DNA from: Ascaphus truei
Lineage: Eukaryota > Chordata > Amphibia > Anura > Ascaphidae
Assembly (NCBI GenBank): GCA_036426205.1
Contig: CM071570.1
Location: 53,837,087-53,901,086, forward strand
Direction of reading: 5' to 3'
Length of the DNA stretch: 64,000 nucleotides
The notes beneath the pieces were generated by a model that had not been told where the DNA came from, ran no database searches, and saw nothing but the letters and a program-made list of their open reading frames with translations. Below, in pieces: positions 1 through 9,965 of this stretch; the stretch's first letter is position 1; every line of letters starts with the position of its first letter. The position numbers were made by a program, and so were the translations under genes.

Positions 1-1726
1 CACTCCCCTTGGGGAGGGAGTACAAACTGTCACAACTGCACAGTTGTTGGGGTAAACCAGCCTCTCTAAAGGGTAGAGGCAACTGAATAACTTTGGTAGT
101 GCAGCCCCTTAAGTACAGGAAAAACAGAAACCAGGTCTGAGTCCCTGATTGGACACATAGGCCTAGTTGCATCGCCTCTCCTGTGACTCACTGAAGCTGA
201 TGGGGGTGGGGAAAATCCAGGATTAGTCCTGGCAGGCCTGAGTTTACCAGGGCTTGCTGCAAGGAGAAGGGTAGACTGTAGCCAGAAACCAGCCCTGGCT
301 ACACTCTCCCTCTGGTGAAATCCAATGGTACCCACTTGGAATCCAATTTATGGGTCCTTCCTGCAGAGGAGTAACCTGAAACAATAGTACAGCATGACAT
401 TAACAACCAAACAGTGGTATACAGTTAATCAACCCATCATGTGCACACACAGGTATTTACACACCCACCTTGGGATGGTGATAACAGTAATATGGATAAC
501 ACCAACCTGAAGAATCCTATTTTAATTGTAATGCCTGGGGTCAGGTTTCTTTCTTAGTAATCCTACCTTCAGGATCTGCTACTTGCACAAAATATACCCT
601 CTTAGGGTGGCCTGCGCACAGCATGGTCTTCTGGATTTAAAGCGTAGGTTCAATAACACTCGGGTGGCATACTGGACACCTAGAGACAGCCAATATTTTG
701 GACGTGGATGCTAATGATCTGAGAGGATCATGCCCTTACACTTCTTTAAGACACTTCTTAGAGCAGTAATTCCCTTCTTCTACATTATACCAATTCTCGT
801 CTGATACTTCAGGATCCAATTCTCTATGGAGCTCTCTGACCCCAAATTCTCCTCAGATTTTTCCTTATCCCAGGGTTGGGGAAAATAGAGTAAGGCCTTT
901 TGGCACATTCTGGCAACCCTCGCAGAAACTGGGGCCACATAGAGTTTTACCCGGGCAACAGGTACAAAATGAACAACATTATCAGAAATCCCAAAATCCT
1001 TAACCAAACCCACCCAATCCCTGTTGTCAGTAGATGGTTTGGGGATCTTCTTCTTACCCACTGACCCATGGTGACTATGATGGGAACCCAAACTAGATGG
1101 GACAGGGGGGGCAAAGTCAGTGGAGCTAGGGGCTGGGGACTTAGAAACAACAGTGTCCGGGGCAAAGTCCTTAGCTTTGGTTAGGCCACGGTCTACCACA
1201 GGAGACATTGGCTTCTTGGACGCGACCTCAACAGGCCAGCGTTTACCTCGGTCCACAACCTTGTAAATATAGCACTCCATTTCGCGCCTGGAGAGGGCTG
1301 TACTCACCGGAGCGGTCACAGCACAGTTCCGGTCCGCTCCGGCGGTTGCCTCGGAAGTGATGTCATCATGCGGAGACATCGCAGGATCCCGGTACAGGGC
1401 CAAGTCCTGCACTGTAAGTTCATCATCAGTCAGAGGTTGTGTCGGAAGTACATGTCGTTTCTCCTTGTAGAAGTAGACGCAAAGCAAGGCCTCTTCACTG
1501 GATACCTCCATCGCAGCCTGCAGGGAGTAAAGTATTGGTTCCTCACCGCTCCGCTGGTTCGAGATGGCCGTTGTTTTGTCTGGAAAGCTGTCAGGTACTG
1601 CCTCCACTGCACTGGGCACCACCATGGCCGTGTGATTTCTCCTCGGTTCTGGGCATACCAGTGCTCGCCGTGTGGTGGTCTCTGGACTCTGCTGCTCCAC
1701 TTTAGAGGTAAGTGGCTCTTTGTCCT
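1..1726 (-). mobile_element. Partial LTR element, cut by the window start
   Basis: Bases 1-303 read as the start of an LTR on the minus strand. They end at a GGCTACA (TGTAGCC on the minus strand), and on the minus strand a purine tract (304-314, CCAGAGGGAGAG) lies just before it, as a polypurine tract lies before a 3' LTR. The same arrangement occurs at 38661-38684 in the complete element at 37812-43138, and the last 100 bases of the two LTRs can be aligned by eye. The internal part carries the 306-codon ORF at 780-1700. No second LTR is seen to the right, so the element is 5' truncated near 1.7 kb. Kinship with the 37.8-kb family is inferred from the LTR end and tract. Confidence 0.6.
780..1700 (-). 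CDS. Unrecognised 306-codon ORF inside the LTR element
   Basis: This is an open frame of 306 codons on the minus strand, in the internal part of the truncated LTR element. I do not recognise its family. It shows no reverse transcriptase, integrase, protease or CCHC motif. The first half is hydrophilic; the middle has a His/Ser stretch followed by KKKIPK; the end is acidic with scattered hydrophobic residues (around VVHFVPVARVKLYV and ALLYFPQPW). The start is the first Met and is not confirmed by any signal I can see. Its position matches the ORF pair of the complete element at 37.8-43.1 kb, but I see no clear residue-level similarity. It may be a fast-evolving gag-like product or a captured sequence. 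It is long for chance in this low-GC surrounding, but coding status is unproven. Confidence 0.45.
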   Translation of the reverse strand: MEQQSPETTTRRALVCPEPRRNHTAMVVPSAVEAVPDSFPDKTTAISNQRSGEEPILYSLQAAMEVSSEEALLCVYFYKEKRHVLPTQPLTDDELTVQDLALYRDPAMSPHDDITSEATAGADRNCAVTAPVSTALSRREMECYIYKVVDRGKRWPVEVASKKPMSPVVDRGLTKAKDFAPDTVVSKSPAPSSTDFAPPVPSSLGSHHSHHGSVGKKKIPKPSTDNRDWVGLVKDFGISDNVVHFVPVARVKLYVAPVSARVARMCQKALLYFPQPWDKEKSEENLGSESSIENWILKYQTRIGIM

Positions 1727-1872
1727 CTATACCTATTTCTCCCCCCTTACCCTGTACCTATTTCTCCTTCGCTTTACCCTGTACCTATTCCGTCCCCCTT
1801 ACCTATACCTATTTCCCCCCCATACCCATTTCTCCCCCCCCCCTTACCCTGTACCTATCCCCCCCTTATCCC
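1727..1872. repeat. Pyrimidine-rich minisatellite
   Basis: About five imperfect units of roughly 25-30 bases built on CCCTGTACCTATTTCTCC with runs of C. It adjoins the broken edge of the LTR element. The overlapping open frames on both strands are by-products of the repeat. Confidence 0.75.
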
Positions 1873-2696
1873 ATACATTTTTGCATGCCAAAAGTCCTGC
1901 GGTTTTCAAGAAAAAGATCTAAAGAAAGGATCAATCTAATAAACGTATCAGTGTAATTGGCTTCTTTAGAAATATGTAATCCCCCTTCAAGTAAAAGTAA
2001 GGAGGGGTAGCGGGTGTATATGAGAGGGAGGAGAGGGTATATGAGGGGGAGAGAGTGTGAGGTCATAGGAGGGGGAGATACATGGGAGATTGAGGTGTGT
2101 GGTGGGGGGACAAAGAGGGGGGTAAGAGAAAGGGGGGGTGTAAGAAGGGTGACAGCAAGGCTGCTGATATGGGGGGCCCAGTGGAAACTCTAGTCCTGGG
2201 GTCCATGAAAAATGTCGGCAGCCCTGTCTGTATTATTGACTTGGAGGCATTAATCTCACTGAAGCAGTCATGTTAGCCCAATACTCAAAAAGAAAGAAAA
2301 GAAACCACATGAACAGCACTCTCCCCAATTTCATAATATTAAACCAATACAATATTAAGGAAAAATAGTTTATTAAACCACAATCTTCCAAACTAAAAAC
2401 ATTCCCAAAGGTAGGCAAATCACTTAAAACATATAGAAATATCTGACCCAGTGTTTCTCCATCAGGTTCCACAGATCCCTGGGGTGCCGGAGTATTAAAA
2501 GGGTACATGATTTCCCATTCTCCAAGAGGAGGGAGAACGCATGTCAGTTTGCTAGGGGGCTCAGCAGTTTTCTCCACCCTGATTGGCTGCTGCTGGGTAA
2601 TGTAGCCAATCAGGTGGAGGTGTTAGGAGCATGTGCCTAGGGAACAGGGGCATGGGCAGGAGAGCTGTGAGCAGAGGGAGAGGAAGATTGGTGTCT
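1873..2696. other. No gene seen; purine-rich stretch
   Basis: Contains a G/A-rich stretch at about 2000-2170 and otherwise unremarkable sequence. No element ends or coding similarity seen. Confidence 0.5.
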
Positions 2697-2703
2697 GTTT
2701 GCG

Positions 2704-2752
<49 letters not shown>
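2697..2752. repeat. (TG)n microsatellite
   Basis: Near-pure TG dinucleotide run. It sits exactly where the LINE reading frame ends, so the reverse transcriptase frame runs into artificial His-Thr repeats. Confidence 0.95.
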
Positions 2753-2754
<2 letters not shown>

Positions 2755-3785
2755 CGGGTGTTGTAGTTGCATTGGAGAACAAAACGACAAATTGAATTGT
2801 AGAGGGTGTCAAGTTTGCTAAGGTGGGTTTGAGGTGCCGAGCCATATACTATGTCTCCATAGTCAATAATTGGCATTAGCATCTGCTGTGCGATACGCTT
2901 TCTGACCAGGAGACTTAGGGAGGATTTGTTCCTGTAAAGTACCCCTAGTTTGGCATAGGTCTTGGTTGTCAGGGTATCAATGTGCATTCCGAATGTTAAG
3001 TGGGAGTCAAACCATAAGCCCAGGTATTTAAAACTAGTGACAGGTGTTAGGGTGGTGTTAGCGTTGGTTCTAATCAGGAGCTCAGTCACTGGAAGCTTTA
3101 CAAATTTAGTTTTGGTCCCAATTACCATTGTTACAGTCTTGTCAGTGTTTAAAAACAGTTTGTTTTGGGAAATCCAGTTTTCGAGTCTCAAAAAGTCAGA
3201 CTGAAATATGTGTTGAAGGTCAGAGAGACTATGGCTGTGTGCATATAGGATTGTGTCATCTGCATACATGTGTATTGAGGCTTCCTTACAAGCTGTGGGA
3301 AGATCATTAATGAACACTGAGAAGAGTAGGGGCCCCAGAACAGAGCCTTGCGGGACACCACAGGTGATATCCAGGGGGTTGGAGTTAGAGCCTGAGATGG
3401 ACACATGTTGGGATCTTCCTGATAGGTAGGACTTAAACCCTTTTAAAGCATGCTTCCCTATTCCAGAGCTCTGGAGTTTGTTAAGCAGGATAGCATGATC
3501 AACTGTGTCAAACGCCTTTGCAAAATCTAGGAATACTGCACCAGTGAGTTGTCCCCGTTGCATTCCACACGGGATTTCATTGCAAACTTTTAGCAGGGTA
3601 GTTACGGTGGAGTGTTTGGGACGAAAGCCAGATTGGAATTGGCTAGGGAAATTTGTCTTGGTATAGAAATCGCTTAATTGGGAGTGGACACATTTTTCCA
3701 TGACTTTGGATAGAATTTGGAGAAGTGAGATTGGCCTGTAGTTTGAGACAGTGTTTTTGTCCCCACTTTCTGAAGATTGGGACAA
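2753..3785 (-). pseudogene. LINE reverse transcriptase, C-terminal part
   Basis: RNA-templated DNA synthesis domain of the LINE. Motifs in order: NYRPISLLQILSKVMEK (RT motif 1), FRPKHSTVTTLL, AVFLDFAKAFDTVDH (first catalytic Asp), GVPQGSVLGPLLF, and MYADDTILYAH, whose YADD catalytic box is at 3255-3266. SFKYLGLWFDSHLTF and the thumb region follow. The catalytic residues are intact, but the protein is cut off by the (TG)n run and lacks its normal end. A frameshift near 3790 separates it from the upstream endonuclease part. It is therefore a relic, although fairly well preserved. Confidence 0.88.
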
Positions 3786-3795
3786 CTCTGGCAGT

Positions 3796-4851
3796 TTACC
3801 AGGTCTTAGGGATGTGGCCTGCAGACAGGATAGAGTTGACTATGGACGCAATTGGTTTGGCAATGGCTGGGGCACCAAGTCGTAGGAACCTAGTTTGTAG
3901 TAAATCGGGTCCACATTGGCTGCTTAGTTTTAGTTTGAGGAGCGCTTGTATAATCTCCTCTTCAGATACTGGGCCAAATTGAAAATTGTGGGCAGTGTTG
4001 GGAGGGGGTGGGACTATAGCGGTACTCCCAGGATGAGATTCAGGTTTGTGGTTTGGGCTGCGTTTCGCTAATAAGTTAGTGGCACACCCCACAAAGTAAT
4101 CATTGAATGCATTTGCAATGTCAGTGGGTTTTGTCAGAGTAATATCCCCCTTAGTGATATTACTTGGCTGTTGATGGTTAGGAGGCTGGAATATATTGTT
4201 GATAACCTTCCAGAAGTTAGCTGGGTTTGATGTATTTTGGTGGAGATTGTCAGAGTAATATTGTGCTTTTGCGTGCCTTGTTTGCCTTGTGCACATGTTC
4301 CGCATGCATCTGTAGTGATTGAGATCCTTGGTAGTGCCAGTTACTTTGTAGCTTTTCCACAAGGCATCCCTGAACTGGTAGAATGCAATAAGGTCAGTTG
4401 TAACCCATGGAAGGTGGGCCCCCCGTATCCTTACTTTGCGTAGTGGAGCATGGGTATCGCAGAGTTTTAAGAACTCAGATTGGAAATAGTCGAGCGCAGA
4501 ATCAGGGTCGGGAATTAAATCGATTCTGTGCCATGGGTAGTTGGTAAGGTCATCCAGAAACTGTTGTGGGTTAAATTTTTTAAATGTTCTAGTGAGGAGA
4601 ACTTTAGGGCTTGAATGGGGCGGTTTAATTTTCCTTACACAGTACACTATTGCATGGTCACTGAAAATGTTAGGAAGGATGCCAGAGGATTGGATTCTGC
4701 TGGGGTTTGTGGAGAGAATCCAGTCTAGCAAGGAATGGTTATGCGATTTCAGGTTTATCCGTGTGGGTTGGGAAATGAGTTGCGATAGGTTAAGTGACTT
4801 GAGTTGTATCTGGATTTTGTAGTTTTTAGGGTCAAGCCAATTGAAGTTGAA
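3796..4851 (-). pseudogene. LINE endonuclease C-terminus and linker
   Basis: Contains the end of an apurinic-type endonuclease, with the catalytic SDH box in FSDHAIVYC, followed by the linker region typical of L2/CR1 elements (GAHLPWVTTDLI, NHYRCMRNMCTRQTR, NPANFWKVINNIF, then SSQCGPDLLQTRFL). The N-terminal half of the endonuclease is missing. The open frame ends at GHIPKTW, and the RT resumes in another frame within about 10 bases, consistent with one small indel. Confidence 0.82.
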
Positions 4852-5131
4852 CTATAGAGTGCGAGAACGCGCATGGGAGCAGAGGCGCCAGCGCTCATGA
4901 AGCAGGAGGGAACAGAAAAATCTGTTTTCACGCGTGGCGGCTGGGCGGCAGCCTGGTCACGTGAGCGGTTCACCCAATGAGGGCGAACCAACTCCGTGAT
5001 GTCACGGCCATGCCCCCCAACACGCTCCCCATCTCTTCTGCATGCAGGACACAGATCTCTCCTGCTGCAGTCAGAGGGGAGAAGCCAAGTGAACGCTTGC
5101 ACCCTCTTCAGCGTTCACCATGGCCACAGCC
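4852..5131. mobile_element. Harbinger-type MITE, left end incomplete
   Basis: The right end reads GGCCACAGCC followed by TTA (5132-5134), the form seen in the other copies. The body has the shared segment GGTTCACCCAATGAGGGCGA and a TGATGTCACG motif near 4996. The left end lacks the terminal GGC and abuts the LINE. Confidence 0.65.
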
Positions 5132-5159
5132 TTAGTCTTGCTACTGTACATCTTTGTGT

Positions 5160-5222
5160 GTATATGTGTGTATGTATATATATATAAGTCACTTAATATA
5201 TAATATATATATATATATATAA
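5160..5222. repeat. (TA)n-rich microsatellite
   Basis: Alternating TA/TG then TA tract. The next 340 bases to the solo LTR are AT-rich with no gene seen. Confidence 0.85.
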
Positions 5223-5568
5223 TTTTATTTTTTTTACAAAGATATTTAGGAGATACAAAATTATATTGTGGGTATCTTCCGTATGTCTAATTGACATTAA
5301 AACATCTGAAATCTGACTCAAATCCTAGCAGAAGGAGAACTAACATGAACAGATGGAGTACTGTTTTTTATAGCATGGAATTTAAAACCTGCAGGCAATT
5401 GAGCATTACAAATTTGTGAGAACTAAGAAAAGAAAGTTAACATGTGATTAAGTTTAAACCTTAACTGTAGAAAGAAATCCAGAAATGATATTTAACTGTA
5501 TAACTATATTGCTGCATTAAAGGTATAAGTGATCGTCTGTTTTTTTTATTTATTTTAACGGTACAGTA

Positions 5569-6692
5569 TGTAGCCCTGGTTCCTAGCGAACAAAAGACCA
5601 CTACCATATGCTGTATAACCTGTAGGCTCACAGGGCCTAAGCCTCTGCCACGGAGAGCCTGGGGCACGCGCAATACTTGATACTTAGTGCAGCGCCTCCA
5701 CCTGCGACAGCTTCCGCCAGAGGGGAAGTGGTTCTTCGCAGGACCTTATGTACATCAACACACACAGCAATATAACCAACCAAAAACTTTACTAGCATGA
5801 ATAATATGGCTTAACCTCACTCTTCCTTTATCATCAACCGGTGTCCCTCTTTGAGGCAGACACTATACACTGCGTCTCGCAGGACGCTCACTACCCTCCT
5901 TCACCGGGAGATCCCACCCCATGTCCAGTTCCCTCGTCCAATATTTCCCCCACCCTCAAGGGAGACAGTGAATCTATATGTGTGTGTGACTGCGCAGCCA
6001 CGGTGTCCTGAATAACTGGTGATACCGTTGGTGCACTTGTAGTTTACATGCCGGGCACCCCAGTAACCGATCCTGCAACAGTCTTCACAAAGGATCGATG
6101 TGGGCCTAGATGACGTTGCCCGTAGGTGTCCGGGGCGATCCCACACAGACGCGCAGCAACACGGCCGCGGGGTCTGAGCCCAGACCTCCCGCTGACTTGG
6201 AAATGTCCCGATAGTGATCACACACAAAGTAAGGGAACCGGAACCTATCTATGGTCAGTCCCTAGCTCAGCTTCACACTACTGGGGCTCAGGGTCTAACT
6301 GGGCCTGGGGTATTAGGCCTAGGTAGGGGCGGAATGCCTCACTACACCGGAGCTCCTTCTCCTTCCTCCTACCGCTCGCTCTGACTCACATGCGCGCCCC
6401 ACCACCCATTTTCTTCCCTTCCTAGCATCTCATTGGTCCTCGCACGTCACGAGGGTCCGCGGGGCTGCTGGGACCCGTAGTTCCCTGGCCTCCCTCCTAT
6501 CACAGCTCTCCTCCTTCGCGGGCTTTTGCCATTATGCCCGCGCATGCGCAACCTCCTGTCGGGACGGTCCTGCGCCAACCTTCAACATGGCGGCTCCCTC
6601 TATCGTGGAACCTCCGATATCGGAGCGTTCCCTACTGCGGCACTCTCCCACCCCACAACAACAAATGTCGGTCAAAGGGGGTCCCGGCTACA
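5569..6692 (-). mobile_element. Solo LTR, 4-bp target duplication AGTA
   Basis: Begins TGTAGCC and ends GGCTACA, a perfect 7-base terminal inverted repeat, and is flanked on both sides by AGTA (5565-5568 and 6693-6696). Internal blocks resemble the LTRs of the element at 37.8-43.1 kb: GTGCAGCGCCTCCACCT, and the GGGAGATCCCACCCC region followed by a CCAGTTCCCT. The 4-bp duplication also matches that element. Orientation is inferred from this similarity. Small open frames inside are not genes. Confidence 0.75.
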
Positions 6693-6721
6693 AGTATATG
6701 AATCTGATCTGAACTACTTAC

Positions 6722-7012
6722 AGATAATAATAATAATAATAACTTTATTTGATATAGTGCTTTTCTCCCCATTGGATGCAAAGTGCTTCACAATTACAGT
6801 ACACAGCACATAGGATTTTTACAGACAAAGTCCCTGGCCAGTAGAGCTTACAATCTATGATTTTGGGGCCTGAGGCACAGGAAGGTAAGGTGACTTGCTC
6901 AAGGTCACAAGGAGCTGACACCAGGAATTGAACAAGGTTACGCTGATTCAAACTCAGTGTCATTGTATACAGAGGACTTGTCATTACTCACTGAGTTACT
7001 CCTTCACCCAAT
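6722..7012 (-). mobile_element. tRNA-headed CORE-SINE (MIR-like)
   Basis: On the minus strand it shows a tRNA-like head with an A box (TAACTCAGTGAGTAA) and a B box (TTGTTCAATTCCTG). A CORE-like block follows (GACCTTGAGCAAGTCACCTT, then CTGTGCCTCAG), then an L2-like tail (GCTCTACTGGCCAGGGACTT) and (TTA)n. This layout is that of CORE-SINEs, known in vertebrates from MIR. Transcription would be by RNA polymerase III from the internal boxes. Confidence 0.8.
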
Positions 7013-7190
7013 GTAGCCAATGTTATTGCAACCACAATGCAGTGGGACATACATAACACACCAGTCAGAGAAGAAGTCGTTATTTTGAATCAGCCATGTG
7101 TGAGATGGGTGCAGGACTATCGTGCCATTTACTGTGTAGTTCCAGGGACTTCCTGGTTTCGGAGACAATAGCATTTATATCTTAAGGGTC

Positions 7191-7425
7191 TGAAGAAGTA
7201 GCTCAGTGGTAATGTTATTACATTTAAAGTGGATTATGATCAAGTTTGAATCACAGTGTCATCTCTCCTTACACCTGGGTGAAGCCACTTTATCTGCCTG
7301 TGCCTCAGGCATCCAAATTAGATGTTAACCTCTACAGTACAGGAACTCAATGGACCTTCAAAATTCGTGTACAGCACTGCATACACCATCAGCCCTATAT
7401 ACTATAAGAAAAACATATTATTATT
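7191..7425 (+). mobile_element. Second CORE-SINE copy, opposite orientation
   Basis: The A box TAGCTCAGTGGTAATG lies near 7199 and the B box AGTTTGAATCAC near 7242. Then come the CORE end (CTGTGCCTCAGGC) and an A/T-rich tail ending near ATTATTATTG. It is more diverged in its tail than the copy at 6.7-7.0 kb. The two copies face each other across about 180 bases. Confidence 0.75.
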
Positions 7426-7861
7426 GTATTGGACGTCTCGTTTCCCTTTAAAATGACTAGTAATGTGCCTTGGCTATGGTTTTTTTTAAGTTCGCTGGCA
7501 CAAATAAAGGACTCTCACACCAGTAGTACAATTTAGAATAAACGTAAAAAAGGTTATTAGCAAGGTGCAAGTAGTTGCTTGTAGACAGTAAATAATACAT
7601 TTCTGAGTTCTCAACCCCCTTCCCTATGGTGCACTTTTATTGATATTACTGCTCAGGCTTGATAGCCTGATCTTATCAAATGAGCTGTACAGTGAACAGT
7701 GTAATAGTGTGGCAAGGATGGAATATGACAAGGTAGCACTAGGGTACATTGCAATTGGATAAGGCCGCATGCGGCTCTTTCCGCTGCTACTTGGGGCTCT
7801 CTGCAGGTTGCCGACACCCAGCTGCTGCCTCTCTCCCTCACTATCCTGCCAGCAAACCTAA

Positions 7862-8272
7862 GGCTGCGGTCCCAGTCACTGCTACAGCGCACACTTCGGC
7901 GTGCGCTGTGCGTTGTGCGTGTAAGCACCGCCCCTCAATGGGGCTGGGCCCAGTACTCACCTTCCCGCTGAAGGTGCAGCCGCGCTGTACTCGCAGTTTT
8001 TTTTAACTCAATGGAATTGAGTTCAGAACTGGCGACTGAGGCGTGGCCATGCCCCCGCCGGCGGTTCACCCAAAAAGCGCGAACCAGCCACGTGAGGTCA
8101 TTATCACGCCCCCGCAAAACCACGACTATGCCGCCTCCCGTCGCAATCTCCCTCTGTCCCTAAAGACCGCAGATCATGGGTAGCGCTGTGCACGCGCTGC
8201 CGCCCCCCCCCCCCCCCCCCCCCCCCCCGCGCGCTGGGTGCGCATGTCACAGTGATCACTGGGACCGCAGCC
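7862..8272. mobile_element. Harbinger-type MITE
   Basis: Terminal inverted repeat: GGCTGCGGTCCCAGTCACTG at the left and its near complement (AGTGATCACTGGGACCGCAG) at the right. TAA precedes the left end and AAA follows the right, so the 3-bp duplication is probably mutated. The body has the family segment GGTTCACCCAAAAAGCGCGA and a GTGAGGTCA motif. A pure run of 26 C bases (8203-8228) is embedded in it. Confidence 0.8.
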
Positions 8273-8509
8273 AAATGTGACCTGATCAGCTGAGGTAGCC
8301 TGCTGGAAGGTGTCATGAATGTGCCTGTCCAGGCAGCTTGCTGTAGACGGATAGAAGGGAGGTTCCCCTGACATGCACCTCCGTAGGCACATTTGAGCAG
8401 GCAGCTCAGCAGGCCCCCTCTCTACATGTTCCTAACAGGACCCCTCAATCCTCCAGGGCAGCCGATAGGCAGCAGGCACACTCAGATCCTCTCTTCCAAT
8501 ATCCCTGTC

Positions 8510-8930
8510 CTCACTCTCACTCCTCTCTCTTCCCATCTCTCTCTCACTCCCCTCTCTTCCACCTGTCTCTTTATCCTTCCCCTGTATCTTTCTCCTTCCC
8601 CATCTTTTTCTCCTTCCCCTGTCTCTTTAGCCTTCCCCCTCTCTCTATATCTCCTTCCCCTGTCTCTTTCTCCTCCCCCCTCTCTCTATTTCTCCATCAC
8701 GCCCTCTCTCTCTCCTTTACATCCTCTCACTCTCTCTCCTTCCCCCCTCTCTCTCTTTCTCTCTATCTCTCTCTTTCCCCCTCTCCTTCCCCCTTTCTTT
8801 CTCTCTCTTCCTCTCTCACTTTCCCCCTCTCTCTCTCTTTCCCCCCTTTCTCCCTTTTCACCCTCTCTCTTTGCCCCCCCTTCTCCTCTTCTTCCTCCCC
8901 CCTCCCCCCTCTGTCTCTCCCCATATCCCA
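8510..8930. repeat. CT-rich low-complexity tract
   Basis: Degenerate (CT)n and CCCTCTCTCT sequence. It produces a 197-codon plus-strand frame and several minus-strand frames that are compositional artefacts. Confidence 0.9.
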
Positions 8931-9118
8931 ACACACAACACGCTGTGGAGTTTAATGGGGGGGGGAGGGTGAGATGTGGGGATTAATGGGGGGGGGTGAG
9001 ATGTGGGGATTACAAGGGGAAGATAGGGGGGATTAATCAGGTGGGGCCCTGCTCCTTTAATTTGACCTGGGCCCCAAGATTTGTATTGGTGTATATATAT
9101 ATATAAATATATATACAG

Positions 9119-9255
9119 TGCTTGACAAATCACCCAAAAATCTACTCGCCGAACCAAAAAATCTACTCGCCACCTAGTCCCGCCCCCAACCCCGCCTCTA
9201 GTCCCGCCCCCAACCCTGCCTCTAATCCCGCCCCCAGCCCCGCATTTAAAAAAAA
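9119..9255. repeat. Short tandem repeat beside a possible transposon end
   Basis: Three units of about 24 bases based on CTAGTCCCGCCCCCAACCCC, preceded by CAGTGCTTGACAAATC. The latter looks like the end of a DNA transposon (a hAT-like terminus is possible), but I cannot find a matching far end. A TG run follows at 9358-9380. Confidence 0.45.
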
Positions 9256-9699
9256 ACATAAATGAAATAAATTGAATAAATTCCTAGTAAGAACATTCGT
9301 TTTTGACATAAGTTTAGTTATTGTATTACATTATACTACAATTAGTCCTTGTTACGTGTGTGTGTGTGTGTGTGTGTGTGTAAATGTCGGATCTAGAAAA
9401 AAAAGCCAGATGTGAATGACTAGTTTCCTGAACCCCTTAACCAGTGTCTGGATGGCCCCGCTACACAATATTTAAAGCAGCAATCCTGCCTGGGATCTTA
9501 CCTGATCCGCAGTCCCTCAATGTCCAGGTACCATCATTCCTGCAATGTTATACATTGGAGGGGAGGTGTTCCCTACCTGTCTTCTGGGTTAGGGGGGGTT
9601 CTGATGTCTCCCGTGTGAAGCTTGAGTCAGATCTGGAAGAAAGCAGTATAGGTTATTTTGGTGTAGTATAGGGCAGTTACGATATACAGGGTAAATAAG

Positions 9700-9818
9700 A
9701 GATCCAGAAACAGAGTGTGAGACACAGAGAGTGTGGGTGAGACACAGAGAGTGTGGGTGAGAGACAGAGAGAGACAGAGAGTGAGAGAGAGAGACAGAGA
9801 GTGAGAGAGAAAGAGACA

Positions 9819-9873
<55 letters not shown>

Positions 9874-9928
9874 ACAGAGAGTGGAGAGAGAGAGACAGAG
9901 TGAGAGAGAGAGAGACAGAGAGTATATA

Positions 9929-9963
<35 letters not shown>
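9700..9963. repeat. GA-rich and (TA)n microsatellites
   Basis: GAGACAGAGAGTG-type repeats up to about 9925, then a TA run to 9963. Long frames on both strands here are artefacts. Confidence 0.92.

Positions 9964-9965
<2 letters not shown>

Larger units (their letters stand above)
2753..4851 (-). mobile_element. L2/CR1-group LINE, truncated at both ends
   Basis: A non-LTR retrotransposon on the minus strand. It starts within the endonuclease domain (DPKNYKIQIQLKSLNL, then SLLDWILSTNP and FSDHAIVYC) and continues through the linker into a reverse transcriptase. There is no RNase H. The 5' side stops at about 4851 against a MITE and the 3' side stops at the (TG)n run. One frameshift near 3790 separates the two open parts. 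The assignment to the L2/CR1/Rex1 group rests on the endonuclease and RT motifs. Confidence 0.85.

Noticed and set aside
7191..7260. Functional tRNA gene
   Set aside because: A and B boxes are present, but the head is diverged, has no complete cloverleaf, and continues into a SINE body.
8393..8986. 197-codon plus-strand frame
   Set aside because: Composed of Ser/Leu/Pro repeats from a CT-rich tract; not a gene.
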